The position numbers and the translations under genes are program-made. The notes below the pieces were generated by a model, which saw only the letters and a list, made by a program, of their open reading frames with translations, had not been told where the DNA came from and did not search any database. This document shows, one piece after another, positions 7,929 to 16,601 of a stretch of 64,000 nucleotides of DNA (within the stretch, counting starts at the first letter, position 1; each line of letters opens with the position of its first letter). Origin of the DNA: Akkermansia muciniphila (GTDB lineage: Bacteria; Verrucomicrobiota; Verrucomicrobiia; Verrucomicrobiales; Akkermansiaceae); contig CAMAQB010000006.1 of assembly GCA_945860285.1 (NCBI GenBank), positions 1 to 64,000 of the forward strand. The letters run 5' to 3'.

Positions 7929-8954
7929 ATGAGTCAACGGCGTTTTCCCAAGCTCATTCGCAGGACGTTGCGCGCTCTCGTCTGGGTGCTGCTCTGGCTC
8001 GTCGCTACCGGCTGCGCGCTTTGGGCTGTCGGCGCGTTCTACTACGATTTCCCCTGGGTTGGCGCGCGCAGCACCGCAGCAATCCTGCTCGCACTGGCTT
8101 TTGTCGCTGCGCTGGTTTTCATGCCCGGAAAATGGTTCAAGCTTGGCACAGTCGCGGCCGCTTTTCTGGCGATTGTCGTCTGGTGGTCGACCTTGCATCC
8201 CCGCAACGACCGCAACTGGAAACCCGAGGTGGCACAGACGGGATGGGCGGAAGTGCACGACGACGAGGTCGTTTTCCACAACCTGCGCAAGTTCGACTAT
8301 CGCTCGGAAACCGACTTCACCCCGCGCTGGGAAACCCGCACGGTACGGCTCTCGCAACTCACCGGCCTCGACCTCGCGATCAACTACTGGGGTTCGCCAT
8401 GGATGGCTCATCCGATTGCCAGTTTTCAATTCGCCGATTCTCCGCCGGTCTGCTTTTCGATCGAAACGCGCATGGAAGTCGGCGAGAGTTATTCACCCAT
8501 CGGCGGATTCTATCGACGCTACGAACTGACCTACATCGCAGCTGATGAATCGGATGTCATGCGGGTGCGCACGAACTTTCGCAAGGGTGAGGATATTTAC
8601 CTCTATCGCACCACCGCCTCCAAGGAACAGGCTCGTTCGATGTTTCTCGATTACGTAAAGGCGCTGAATGCCATTCACGAAAACCCCCGTTGGTACAATG
8701 CGATCACCACCAACTGCACGACCAGCATCCGCAACCAACGCACGCCGGCCCAGCGAAGCCGCTGGGACTGGCGCATGCTGCTCAATGGCCAGGCCGACGA
8801 GATGCTCTACGAACGCGGCGCGCTGGTCACCCGTGGACTTCCCTTCGCCGAGTTGAAGCAACAATCGCTGATCAACACGATCGCCCGGGAGTCGAACAAC
8901 GCCGACGATTTCACTTCACGCATTCGTCGGTCGATGACAATTCCTGCTCCATAA
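7929..8954 (+). CDS. DUF4105 (Lnb N-terminal domain-like) membrane protein
   Basis: The ORF runs from 7818, but that start overlaps the hydrolase gene. The ATG at 7929 gives 341 residues beginning with basic residues and then two or three membrane spans (ALVWVLLWLVATGCALWAV, AAILLALAFVAALVFMP, LGTVAAAFLAIVVWW). The soluble part carries DUF4105 hallmarks: WAEVHDDEVVFHNLRKFDYR, ISFEIR-type sequence, YVKALNAIHENPRWYNAITTNC and a conserved Cys in NCTTSI. DUF4105 relates to the Lnb N-terminal domain and is predicted to be a periplasmic or membrane thiol hydrolase-like domain; the substrate is unknown. The next gene, lipB, is convergent and starts one base later. Confidence 0.72.
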   Translation: MSQRRFPKLIRRTLRALVWVLLWLVATGCALWAVGAFYYDFPWVGARSTAAILLALAFVAALVFMPGKWFKLGTVAAAFLAIVVWWSTLHPRNDRNWKPEVAQTGWAEVHDDEVVFHNLRKFDYRSETDFTPRWETRTVRLSQLTGLDLAINYWGSPWMAHPIASFQFADSPPVCFSIETRMEVGESYSPIGGFYRRYELTYIAADESDVMRVRTNFRKGEDIYLYRTTASKEQARSMFLDYVKALNAIHENPRWYNAITTNCTTSIRNQRTPAQRSRWDWRMLLNGQADEMLYERGALVTRGLPFAELKQQSLINTIARESNNADDFTSRIRRSMTIPAP

Positions 8955-8955
8955 G

Positions 8956-9570
8956 TCACGTTGCGTTTTTCTTTTTCTCAAATGCCGCCACCACCACGTC
9001 GGCGAACTCCGACACCGATATCTCCCTGCCGGCTTCGTGACTGAGGCAGGTCATGGTCACGCCATCGATGCCGCACGGGGTGATGGCGAGAAATGGCGGC
9101 AGGCATTCCGGCGTGATATTGATCGCGAATCCGTGCATGCTGATCCACTTTTTCACTCCGACCCCGATGGATGCGAGTTTGTGATCGTGTACCCAAACTC
9201 CCGTGAGTGATTCCCTGCGCCCGGCCTCGACGCCGAATTCCCGACAGGCATTGATCAGCAGGTCTTCGATCCACCGCAGGTGCGCATGCAGGTCCTGACC
9301 GCGAACGCGCAAATCGAGAATCGGATAGCCAACCAACTGCCCCGGGCCGTGGTAGGTCGCCTGTCCCCCGCGATTGGTTTCCACCACCGGATGCGGCAAC
9401 CGCGAGGCGTCGCCAAGGGATGATTGATCGCGCAATCGGCCGATGGTGTAAACCGGCTGATGTTCTAACAAAATCAGCTTTTCAGCATCACCATTTTCCA
9501 ACAAACCGGTCACAGCTTGCTGCTGCATGAGCAGGCCGTCGGCGTAGGAGATGAATCCATGTTGCAGCAT
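8956..9570 (-). CDS. lipB: octanoyltransferase LipB
   Basis: LipB moves octanoyl from acyl carrier protein onto lipoyl domains of 2-oxoacid dehydrogenases and the glycine cleavage system in the cytoplasm. The signature RGGQATYHGPGQLVGYPIL lies at residues ~67-85. The catalytic pair is visible as Lys131 (HKLASIG) and Cys166 (TPCGIDG). The ORF track extends to 9672 into ruvC; ATG at 9570 is chosen because it starts MLQHGFISYADG and leaves 13 bp after the ruvC stop. The resulting 204 residues match the family length. It lies downstream of ruvC and the helicase on the same strand, probably co-transcribed. LipA is not in the window. Confidence 0.93.
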   Translation of the reverse strand: MLQHGFISYADGLLMQQQAVTGLLENGDAEKLILLEHQPVYTIGRLRDQSSLGDASRLPHPVVETNRGGQATYHGPGQLVGYPILDLRVRGQDLHAHLRWIEDLLINACREFGVEAGRRESLTGVWVHDHKLASIGVGVKKWISMHGFAINITPECLPPFLAITPCGIDGVTMTCLSHEAGREISVSEFADVVVAAFEKKKNAT

Positions 9571-9583
9571 GAAAAAATTTATT

Positions 9584-10087
9584 TTAGAGCAAACGTCGGT
9601 CGAGCAATTTGGCGCGCAGCGGATCGCCGGCCTGCAGGTGTGCCATTGCGATCGCCAGCGCGTCGGCGGCATCTGCGGCCGGGGTTTCGGAAAGCTGCAA
9701 CAGAGCCCGGACCATGAATGCGACCTGCGATTTGTCGGCAGTCCCTTTCCCGACCACCGCCATTTTCACCTTGCGCGGTGCGTATTCATAAATCTTCAGT
9801 CCGTGGTCGGCGGCCGCGATCAGCGCGGCGGCCCGTGCCGCGCCCATGCTGATTGCGGTTTTGTGCGACTGCACATAGATGATGCCCTCGACCGCGACTT
9901 CATCGGGTTGCCACTTTTTGATCAGGTTGTAGAGATGACTGCGCACCGCAGCCAAGGCCACCGATTGCGCCTGGGTTGCCGGAATACTGATCACCCCGTA
10001 ATCGAGGACCTTCGGGCTCCGGGCATCGCCCTCCAGCACCGCGTAGCCGGTATTGCGCACTGCAGGATCCACGGCGAGCACACGCAT
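9584..10087 (-). CDS. ruvC: crossover junction endodeoxyribonuclease RuvC
   Basis: RuvC cuts Holliday junctions made by RuvAB branch migration. The 167-residue length is standard. The acidic metal-binding set is present: Asp7 (LAVDPAVRNTGYAV), Glu67 (VAVEGIIY), and Asp139 and Asp142 (AADAADALAIA). The GAARAAAL helix and the KVKMAVVGKGTADKSQV segment are typical. It starts 18 bp after the helicase stop and precedes lipB by 13 bp on the minus strand, so the three likely share a transcript. No ruvA or ruvB gene is adjacent. Confidence 0.94.
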   Translation of the reverse strand: MRVLAVDPAVRNTGYAVLEGDARSPKVLDYGVISIPATQAQSVALAAVRSHLYNLIKKWQPDEVAVEGIIYVQSHKTAISMGAARAAALIAAADHGLKIYEYAPRKVKMAVVGKGTADKSQVAFMVRALLQLSETPAADAADALAIAMAHLQAGDPLRAKLLDRRLL

Positions 10088-10105
10088 GAATGATTTGCGG
10101 GAGAT

Positions 10106-11299
10106 TTACCGCCGCTTGCGCGGTCCGGACGACTTGCGGCGGATCTGCCGGATCGGATCTTCATCGAGCATCGCGGTGTAGGTATAGGGAAAATCGTCGA
10201 GCTTCTTCCGTGCAATACTATGACCTACATAGACCTCGACCGACTTCGCATAGTCGAGCTCATCCGCCGTGAGAATCGTGAAGGCATCGCCCTCCGCTTC
10301 CGCGCGACCCGTGCGACCGATGCGGTGCACGTAGTCTTCGGCATTTTCCGGAACGCGGTAGTTGATCACGTGCGAAACACCTGAGATATCGATGCCCCGT
10401 GCGGCGACATCGGTTGCGACCAATACGTCATACTTGCCATCACGGAACCCCTGCAGGGCCAACATCCGGTCTTTTTGCGAAACATCGCTGTGCATCGCCA
10501 CCACGTTCGGGTGGCCGTTCTCGATCAGCATGTCGGTAACTTGGTCGGCCTCCTTGCGGGTGCGGGTGAAGATCATCACGCTGTGCCATTCCGTGGCATT
10601 GAGAAGTCCGACCAACAATTCATCACGTTGGTCCATCGCCACCGGATAAAACGCATGGGTCACCGTGCTGGCGACGGCGCGACGGGCGATTTCCACGCTC
10701 AATGGATCCTTGAGGCACCACTGGGCAAAGGTCTGGATTGCCGCGGGCATGGTCGCCGAAAAGAACAAAGTCTGGCGCTCATCCCAGGGGCAGAGGTTGA
10801 CAATCTTGCGCACCTGGGGAAGAAATCCCATGTCGAGCATCCGATCCACCTCATCAAGCACGAGCATTTTCAGCGCGCCGAAGCGCATGGTGCCGCGATA
10901 AAAGTGATCGACCAACCGGCCCGGTGTCGCGACAACAACATCGGCACCTTCCTCCAAAGCCTTTGCCTGTTCGCCGTAGCCCACTCCGCCGTAAAGCAGC
11001 GCGGTTTTCAGTCCCGTGTGTTTGCCGTATTTGATGAACTGTTCGGCCACTTGGTGAGCGAGTTCGCGCGTCGGCTCGAGCACGAGGATCTGCGGTTTGC
11101 CGAGACGTTCGACTTTCGAAAGTGAAGGCAATGCGAAAGCCGCTGTTTTTCCCGTGCCGGTTTGCGAGGCTCCGATGACATCCCGCCCCTGCAGGATCAG
11201 CGGAATCGCCTGGGCCTGAATCGCGGTCGGAGTCTCGTAGCCCGATTCCGCCACGGCTTCCAAAACCGCAGCGCTCAAGCCCAATTGGTCAAATGTCAT
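10106..11299 (-). CDS. DEAD-box ATP-dependent RNA helicase (RhlE-like)
   Basis: The 397-residue protein has the full superfamily 2 helicase set: Q motif (MTFDQLGLSAAVLEAVAESGY ... PTAIQ), motif I ASQTGTGKT (~45-52), Ia PTRELA, Ib TPGRL, motif II at 149-152, motif III SAT (~181) and motif VI HRIGRTGR. Motif II reads DEVD instead of DEAD; the catalytic D-E and last D are kept, so ATP hydrolysis is expected. The basic tail (RRKSSGPRKRR) probably binds RNA, as in RhlE and CshA proteins. Likely roles are ribosome assembly or RNA turnover. It is the first gene of a probable helicase-ruvC-lipB operon. Confidence 0.9.
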   Translation of the reverse strand: MTFDQLGLSAAVLEAVAESGYETPTAIQAQAIPLILQGRDVIGASQTGTGKTAAFALPSLSKVERLGKPQILVLEPTRELAHQVAEQFIKYGKHTGLKTALLYGGVGYGEQAKALEEGADVVVATPGRLVDHFYRGTMRFGALKMLVLDEVDRMLDMGFLPQVRKIVNLCPWDERQTLFFSATMPAAIQTFAQWCLKDPLSVEIARRAVASTVTHAFYPVAMDQRDELLVGLLNATEWHSVMIFTRTRKEADQVTDMLIENGHPNVVAMHSDVSQKDRMLALQGFRDGKYDVLVATDVAARGIDISGVSHVINYRVPENAEDYVHRIGRTGRAEAEGDAFTILTADELDYAKSVEVYVGHSIARKKLDDFPYTYTAMLDEDPIRQIRRKSSGPRKRR

Positions 11300-11429
11300 G
11301 CGTTTCCCTAGGATGGAAACCCCGAATGGTCAAGGTTTTTAGCGAGGGTCGACAAAAAGAAGCAGGTGCTTGAAAGTGAGCGAGCAATCCCACGACACGT
11401 TGAAAAACGAAAAAAAATCACCTAACAAA

Positions 11430-11459
11430 TTGACAAGCTCGTCGCAATCATCTTATTTT
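11430..11459 (+). promoter_or_regulatory. candidate sigma70-type promoter upstream of tRNA-Cys
   Basis: A perfect TTGACA at 11430-11435 is followed, after 18 bp, by TATTTT at 11454-11459. It lies in the ~210-bp gap between the divergent helicase gene and tRNA-Cys, about 92 bp before the tRNA. The -10 match is weak, so the call is tentative. Confidence 0.35.
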
Positions 11460-11551
11460 CGTCTCTCCTTGCGGCACGCTGGCGACATTCCCTTGATCAG
11501 GAACCAGTCAAAGTGGCGCAAACAGTTTCAATTCCCGAGATTGCCGGCAAC

Positions 11552-11626
11552 GGCGGAGTAGCCAACTGGGAAGGCATTGGTCTGCAAAACCGACATGAAT
11601 GGGTTCGACTCCCATCTCCGCCTCCA
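11552..11626 (+). tRNA. tRNA-Cys (anticodon GCA)
   Basis: GGCGGAG pairs with CTCCGCC to form the 7-bp acceptor stem, followed by discriminator T and an encoded CCA. The anticodon arm reads TTGGTCTGCAAAACCGA, with GCA in the loop, which decodes UGC/UGU cysteine codons. The T-arm GGGTTCGACTCCC is canonical. It lies 45 bp upstream of purN on the same strand and may share its transcript. Confidence 0.96.
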
Positions 11627-11670
11627 GCAAATCCTGTTGCCTGGAATCAGCTGTTGCGATAGCGTGCGCC

Positions 11671-12255
11671 ATGCGAAAAATTCGTTTGGGCGTGCTCGGT
11701 TCCGGATCGGGCTCCAATTTTCAAGCTTTGCTCGATGCCAGCCAATCCGGCACGCTGGATGCACAAATCGTTCTTGTTCTGAGTGATGTCGTCGGTGCGG
11801 GAATCCTGGAACGGGCTCGCAATGCCAACATTCCCACGGGCCTGATCGACTGTCGTGGTTGCACCAGCAAGTTTCCCCTCGAAGCCCAACAGGAAACTGC
11901 CGGGACATTGAAAAAAGCCGCCGTGGACCTGGTCTGTCTGGCCGGTTTCATGCGAATGATCAAATCACCCTTGCTGGAGGCCTTTCCCGGCAGAATCATC
12001 AACATCCACCCTTCCCTGCTGCCCGCTTTTCCCGGTCTGGAAGCATGGAAACAAGCGCTCGACGCCGGGGTCGCCGAAACCGGCTGCACGGTGCATTATG
12101 TCGACGCCGGCATGGACAGCGGCGAAATCATTCTGCAAGCCGCGGTCCCGGTGTTGACCGACGACACGGCGACGACCCTTCACGCACGAATCCAGCTGCA
12201 GGAGCATCGAATTTATCCGCTGGCGGTCAACATAATCGCGGCGACAATCCCCTGA
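11671..12255 (+). CDS. purN: phosphoribosylglycinamide formyltransferase
   Basis: PurN transfers a formyl group from 10-formyl-tetrahydrofolate to GAR in the third step of purine synthesis. The ATG at 11671 starts MRKIRLGVLGSGSGSNFQAL, giving 194 residues; the ORF track start at 11599 lies inside the tRNA. The phosphate-binding GSGSGSN loop (10-16) is followed by NIHPSLLPAFPG, with Asn111 and His113, and by VDAGMDSG, with Asp149. These are equivalents of the catalytic Asn/His/Asp of the E. coli enzyme. The next gene begins one base after the stop. No other purine gene is adjacent. Confidence 0.93.
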   Translation: MRKIRLGVLGSGSGSNFQALLDASQSGTLDAQIVLVLSDVVGAGILERARNANIPTGLIDCRGCTSKFPLEAQQETAGTLKKAAVDLVCLAGFMRMIKSPLLEAFPGRIINIHPSLLPAFPGLEAWKQALDAGVAETGCTVHYVDAGMDSGEIILQAAVPVLTDDTATTLHARIQLQEHRIYPLAVNIIAATIP

Positions 12256-12256
12256 A

Positions 12257-13597
12257 ATGAACCGCCCCGGCACAACACCGCGGCGCTGGACGCTGCAAAA
12301 TCTGATCGACTTCGAGATCGCTGTCGCGGACAAGGACATGGCATCCCCGCGCGGTGAACTGATCCAGGAAATCCGCAAGATCAAAGGCGATTCGCTAACC
12401 CGCAAACGCCGGGGGCTGCTGCTTTGGACCACCGCCGAGGGCCGTCCTGCCATGGGCCAGCGGCTGACCGCCGCATTGTCACTGCTGACCGCGATGCTCT
12501 GCCTCGCTGCGTTCTTTACCGCGGCTGGCAGTGCTTGGGGAACCTACAACGCCGCGCACAACGGCATCCACGTGGTGCTGTTTCTGGCTCTAACACTTTT
12601 CCTGCCGTGGCTGATTTTCCTCTGCGGATTGCTGCTGATGATGTTTCGTCGAAAACTCACACCGCTCGGGATCGCGGGTGGCTTGATGATCAAATTCATC
12701 AAATCGCGGCTGTCAATTCCCGCAATGACCAGCGGACCTCTGCTCGAGAACAGCGGCATTCTCGCCTGGCGGATTTCGCGATCCCTGCAAATGATCGCCG
12801 TGGCCTATCATCTCGGCGCGATTGCAGCGTTGACTTTCCTGGTATTCTTCCGCCACATCCACTTTTATTGGGAATCGACCACGCATTTCGCCATGACCAG
12901 GATGCTCGAAAGTTGGGTGGCCGTGCTTTCCTCGCCCTGGGCGCGCTGGATTCCCCCGGCAGTGCCCGAAGTCAGCGCGACCCGTTGGATTCCCGGCCAG
13001 GTGCCGGATCATTCCGCCACCGACACCAATTGGTGGCCGTTTTTGATCCTCTGTCTGCTGGTATGGGGCATCGTGCCGCGTCTTGTGCTCGCGATTTTGT
13101 CGGGCCACCGAGAACGACGGTTGTTAGACAAGCTTCCTTTTCAGGCTCCACATCACCGCAAACTCTGGCGCACGCTCGACGGGGTCAAACGCGATGACCC
13201 CGTCGATGGTCCGCTCGACGGCGCGCTGGTGATCGATATCGGTGGCATCCACCCGGACCGGGAAGCCCTGCGCCCTTTCATGTTGCAACATCTGCGCATG
13301 AATCCCAAGTCGTGGGAAAGCACCGGAGTGCTCGATGAACAGCGAACTCAGGCCGCGCAGGCCGCGATCCGTCAAGCACCGGCGGGAATTGTTTTGCTCG
13401 CCGAATCATGGGCGCTCTCGCCACCGGAGATGCGTGCGATGATCGGAAAAATCCGCGCGCTGCATCCATTGAAGCGCATCGCCATCCTGTGCCTGTTTCA
13501 TGTTGAGAAATCCGACGAACTGAACCAGTGGCACGATTTCGTCGACAGCTTGAACGATCCACATATGGACATCGCCTTCTGCCAAATCCCGATATGA
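12257..13597 (+). CDS. DUF2868 membrane protein
   Basis: The 446-residue protein has an N-terminal segment typical of DUF2868 (TLQNLIDFEIAVADKDM) and hydrophobic spans around residues 75-100, 108-135, 185-205 and 255-280. A soluble C-terminal region follows (LDGALVIDIGGIHPDREALRPFM and an ALHPLKRIAILCLFHVEKSDEL ending). DUF2868 has no established biochemical role but is regularly paired with a DUF3482 GTPase. Here the last codons overlap that GTPase in an ATGA arrangement, so the two are translationally coupled. It also follows purN with almost no gap. Likely an inner-membrane partner of the GTPase; that is inference from coupling. Confidence 0.8.
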   Translation: MNRPGTTPRRWTLQNLIDFEIAVADKDMASPRGELIQEIRKIKGDSLTRKRRGLLLWTTAEGRPAMGQRLTAALSLLTAMLCLAAFFTAAGSAWGTYNAAHNGIHVVLFLALTLFLPWLIFLCGLLLMMFRRKLTPLGIAGGLMIKFIKSRLSIPAMTSGPLLENSGILAWRISRSLQMIAVAYHLGAIAALTFLVFFRHIHFYWESTTHFAMTRMLESWVAVLSSPWARWIPPAVPEVSATRWIPGQVPDHSATDTNWWPFLILCLLVWGIVPRLVLAILSGHRERRLLDKLPFQAPHHRKLWRTLDGVKRDDPVDGPLDGALVIDIGGIHPDREALRPFMLQHLRMNPKSWESTGVLDEQRTQAAQAAIRQAPAGIVLLAESWALSPPEMRAMIGKIRALHPLKRIAILCLFHVEKSDELNQWHDFVDSLNDPHMDIAFCQIPI

Positions 13598-15042
13598 AAA
13601 AGTGGATCAATGAAAACATTCCCTGTTTTGCCGTGGTAGGTCGTGTCAACATGGGCAAGTCCGCCGTGCTGGCCACGCTGCTGGAGATCGATGACGACGA
13701 AACGATCCGGGTCAGTCCGACACCGGGGGAAACCACCACCGTACAAATCCTGCCACTGATTCTCGATGGCATCGAACGGGTGCGCTTTCTCGATACTCCG
13801 GGATTCACTCGTCCGATCGATGCGATGAAGATCATCCAGTCGTTCGCAGGCAACCGCACGCCCGATCTGCACGATATCGAACGTTTCATCTCGACCTGTG
13901 CCGCGGAATTTCCCGACGAATGCAGACTGCTGCAACCACTTCTTCAAGGCGCGGGCATCCTTTACATCGTCGATCCCTCAAAACCGCTGCGCGATGCCTT
14001 TCTCGCGGAAATGGAAATCCTCCGCTGGACCGGTCGTCCGCGACTGGCCTTGCTGAATCATAAGGATGAAAGCTGTCCCGATGAAACAGGCTGGCGCAAC
14101 CGGCTGGGTGCGACATTCAATCTGGTGCGCACGTTCAACGCGCATCAGGCCCGATTTGATGAACGCTTGCGCCTGCTCCGCTCGTTGTTGGACATCGAGG
14201 AAAAATTCCGCGCGGTCCTGGAAACAAGCATCGGACTGATCGAACACGAATGGGAAATCCGTCAGCAGGACAGCGCGGAGATCATCGTCGATTTCCTCGA
14301 ATCATCCCTGCAACTGCGTGCGACCAAAACCATCGCGGCCCGCGAATTGCAATTGCCCGTGCGCAAGCAGAAGCTTTCGGAAATGCTCGAGAAAGATTAC
14401 TATCGGCGGTTGGCCCATCTTGAAAAAACCGCCACAGAAAAACTGCTGCGGCTCTATCGACACCATCTGCTCAAGGCGGATTTGCGCGAGCACGCCTACC
14501 AAGGGCTCGACTTGGAAAGCCAGGAAACCTGGCAGAAATGGGGGCTTTCGCGCATGCAGCTCACGGCGGCGGGAGCACTCACCGGATTGCTCGCGGGCGG
14601 CGGCATCGACCTCGGCACCGGCGGTCACACCCTCGGCATCGCCGCGACCATCGGAGCCATCACAGGTGCTGGAGCCGCGTATTTCAAAGGGGGCAAGCTG
14701 CCCAACCTCAAAGTCAGCCTGAGTGGAGTGAAACTGGAGAACTCGGAAAACAAATCGCTCAGTCTCGGCCCGCCCGGCGATCCGAATTTTCCCTGGATCC
14801 TGCTGGATTCGATCCTGCTGATCCACGCCCACATTCTCCGCCGCACCCACGGGCGCAGGGATCAGGAAACCTTGAACGTGGAGGGAGCCCAACACGCATT
14901 CAGCCGCGACTTCGAAAAAGAGCATCGCACAGTGTTGCAAAAGTGGTTTCTCTCCTGCCTGAAAAACTCCCCGGACCGCGGTCTGGAACCGGAGGTTTTT
15001 GAAATCATCTTTCACACCTTGCAGCAATTCGACGAATCGTAA
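13594..15042 (+). CDS. DUF3482-type GTPase
   Basis: Starting at the ATG that overlaps the DUF2868 stop, the protein is 482 residues; the ORF track start at 13528 lies inside the previous gene. An Era/TrmE-like G domain is seen: P-loop GRVNMGKSA (16-24), a Thr-rich switch (SPTPGETTTV), DTPG (67-70) and NHKDES as the G4 motif. Helical sequence follows, then a Gly/Ala-rich hydrophobic hairpin (LTAAGALTGLLAGGGIDLGTGGH ... AATIGAITGAGAAYF, ~350-395) that could insert in a membrane. This matches DUF3482 proteins, whose role is unknown. Coupling to DUF2868 suggests one membrane-linked GTPase complex. Confidence 0.82.
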   Translation: MKKWINENIPCFAVVGRVNMGKSAVLATLLEIDDDETIRVSPTPGETTTVQILPLILDGIERVRFLDTPGFTRPIDAMKIIQSFAGNRTPDLHDIERFISTCAAEFPDECRLLQPLLQGAGILYIVDPSKPLRDAFLAEMEILRWTGRPRLALLNHKDESCPDETGWRNRLGATFNLVRTFNAHQARFDERLRLLRSLLDIEEKFRAVLETSIGLIEHEWEIRQQDSAEIIVDFLESSLQLRATKTIAARELQLPVRKQKLSEMLEKDYYRRLAHLEKTATEKLLRLYRHHLLKADLREHAYQGLDLESQETWQKWGLSRMQLTAAGALTGLLAGGGIDLGTGGHTLGIAATIGAITGAGAAYFKGGKLPNLKVSLSGVKLENSENKSLSLGPPGDPNFPWILLDSILLIHAHILRRTHGRRDQETLNVEGAQHAFSRDFEKEHRTVLQKWFLSCLKNSPDRGLEPEVFEIIFHTLQQFDES

Positions 15043-15404
15043 TGTGTCGTTCAGGCATGGCAGCGGATGCTGCGTCAGTCTTGTGCTTGTGAAACGATTC
15101 AGCATCTCCCTTGCCCGAACGATGGGTACATCGATGTGCAATTGATGGATGTCGATTTGAGAACTGTGATCCATCAAAAAATCGTGATTCAAAAATCGCA
15201 AATCGTAATCCACCCAAATACCATCCCGGCAACCAACTCCGGAATCCTTCCCATCCTGATCCGGACGGCTTCAACCAAAGCTTTTTATCATCCAATTTCC
15301 CGCAGAAATCGTCCATCCAAAAGCAAAAACTTTTCCGTCGTCTTGTGCGCCAGAGCCTTGGCGAAGTTGCAATCTACGGCGCAGGAGGCGCGCTGCTCTT
15401 CTAT
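15043..15404. other. intergenic region without a recognised gene
   Basis: About 360 bp between the DUF3482 stop and the REP palindrome. It contains AT-rich near-repeats of the ATCAAAAATCG / AAATCGTAAT type at 15170-15210. I see no RNA gene or credible coding sequence; the small ORFs here are not conserved-looking. Confidence 0.5.
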
Positions 15405-15464
15405 AAGGAGTCGCAGCATTCTGCTGCGTTGTCTTCCCTTCGCAGCAGAATGCTGCGACTCCTT
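15405..15464. repeat. REP-like palindrome next to the RAYT gene
   Basis: A 24-bp arm starting AAGGAGTCGCAGCATTCTGC (15405-15428) and its exact inverse (15441-15464) flank a 12-bp loop. The arm is itself partly palindromic (GCAGCATTCTGCTGC). The stop codon of the RAYT transposase on the minus strand begins 8 bp downstream. The same arm recurs three times on the other side of that gene. Confidence 0.92.
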
Positions 15465-15471
15465 GGATTCC

Positions 15472-16068
15472 TTACTTCACTGCGGCTGCCAACTCACCCT
15501 CCCACAACGTAAACGTCCCGGCCCGTAACTTCCTCGGATTTCTCCTCACATACCGCACCGCATTCTGGAAATGCTCTTCATCTCGGATCAAGGTATCTCG
15601 GTAGTTTCGCTGCCAAATGCTACCCCGCCCCAACTTGCGGGCGGAGTGGCTTTTCCATATCCCCACAAGCTCTTCTATCGGTTGCAGCGGGGTGAAAATG
15701 AGGTGCACGTGATTCGGCATCATCACCCATGAGTGGTGGATCACCCGGCTTCCTTGGAATTTCATCAGCACCTCCTCCATCACCGTGCGCACCGCCGCAT
15801 CCGCCAACAGGCAAGAGCCATGACCTTGATCCAGCCAGTATTCCAGCCGGGCTGTGAATCTCCGGTGATATTCTTGCTCCTGCATCGTGCTCCACGGCGG
15901 TGGATTTGCCCTTTGCCAGATTTCGCGCCGCTCGCGCCAGACGCGAAGTTTTTCAGCCGGCATCGCATCGCCCAGCCGAAAAGTCACAAACTGCATTGCC
16001 GTGCCTTGTTGCCAGTGCGGCAGAAGATTCCGGTGCTTATCGATTTCCGTATCCCGGCGCAAAAACAT
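15472..16068 (-). CDS. REP-associated tyrosine transposase (RAYT, Y1 HUH family)
   Basis: The 198-residue protein carries the HUH motif as His120-Val-His122 in MMPNHVHLIF and a candidate nucleophile Tyr156 in SIWQRNYRDTLIRDEEHF, followed by VRYVRRNPRKL. This is the TnpA_REP/RAYT form of the IS200 transposase superfamily, single-copy domesticated-like enzymes that nick REP hairpin DNA and are thought to spread it. The gene is flanked on both sides by the 22-24 bp palindrome arm, the usual arrangement for a RAYT and its substrate. No standard IS ends are seen. It looks intact and possibly active. Confidence 0.9.
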   Translation of the reverse strand: MFLRRDTEIDKHRNLLPHWQQGTAMQFVTFRLGDAMPAEKLRVWRERREIWQRANPPPWSTMQEQEYHRRFTARLEYWLDQGHGSCLLADAAVRTVMEEVLMKFQGSRVIHHSWVMMPNHVHLIFTPLQPIEELVGIWKSHSARKLGRGSIWQRNYRDTLIRDEEHFQNAVRYVRRNPRKLRAGTFTLWEGELAAAVK

Positions 16069-16131
16069 GTACGAGTCGATATGATTTTCCCGCCCCTGAC
16101 GTCAAGCCATCAATCGTTTAAGGAGCCCTTT

Positions 16132-16251
16132 AAGGAGTCGCAGCATTCTGCTGCGGTTCTATTCGGAAAGAGAAGAACGCAGCAGAATGCTGCGACTCCT
16201 TATGAGAAGATTAGGCACCCGCAACGTATGGAGTCGCAGCATTCTGCTGCG
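16132..16251. repeat. REP-like palindrome cluster (BIME-like) upstream of the RAYT gene
   Basis: Arms at 16132-16155 (+) and 16178-16201 (inverted) form a long hairpin with a 22-bp loop. A third, direct copy of the GGAGTCGCAGCATTCTGCTGCG core lies at 16230-16251. The alternating orientation is that of bacterial interspersed mosaic elements. The arms are identical to those at 15405-15464. Confidence 0.9.
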
Positions 16252-16601
16252 TTGGTTCTGGATCCTTTTTTAATTTGGCTGCCGCGATGAGATGGAACGA
16301 ATTTACGATTGTCGATTGTTTGGTAGGCGGTCAAGGTGAGCTTATACTGTGTGTTCGAACCTCGCAGTTTTTTTCACGAAGGTATAAAGTATAGGACATT
16401 TTTTGAAATCATTCTGCAATTCTTGCATCGTAGTGAATCAAACTAAGAAGATCGCTTTCGATTCAATAAGCACAATCGTAGCGGCTTTGATTCTTTTCAG
16501 AAAAATTGTCTTGCGTTCGCGCCGCCCCTTGATAGGTTGACGACTACATTGTCAATACTGAAACAAAGTTCCCTCTTCCATCACCGCAGATCAGAATTTA
16601 A
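16252..16601. other. intergenic leader region of the pilin-like gene
   Basis: About 350 bp of AT-richer sequence between the REP cluster and the ATG at 16602. It probably holds the promoter of the pilin-like gene; TTGACG at about 16537 is a possible -35 box, but no convincing -10 follows. No coding signal was seen. Confidence 0.4.

Noticed and set aside
15405-15464. possible transcription terminator after DUF3482
   Set aside because: The hairpin has no T-tract, lies 360 bp after the stop and recurs as a dispersed arm around the RAYT gene, so it is treated as a REP element.
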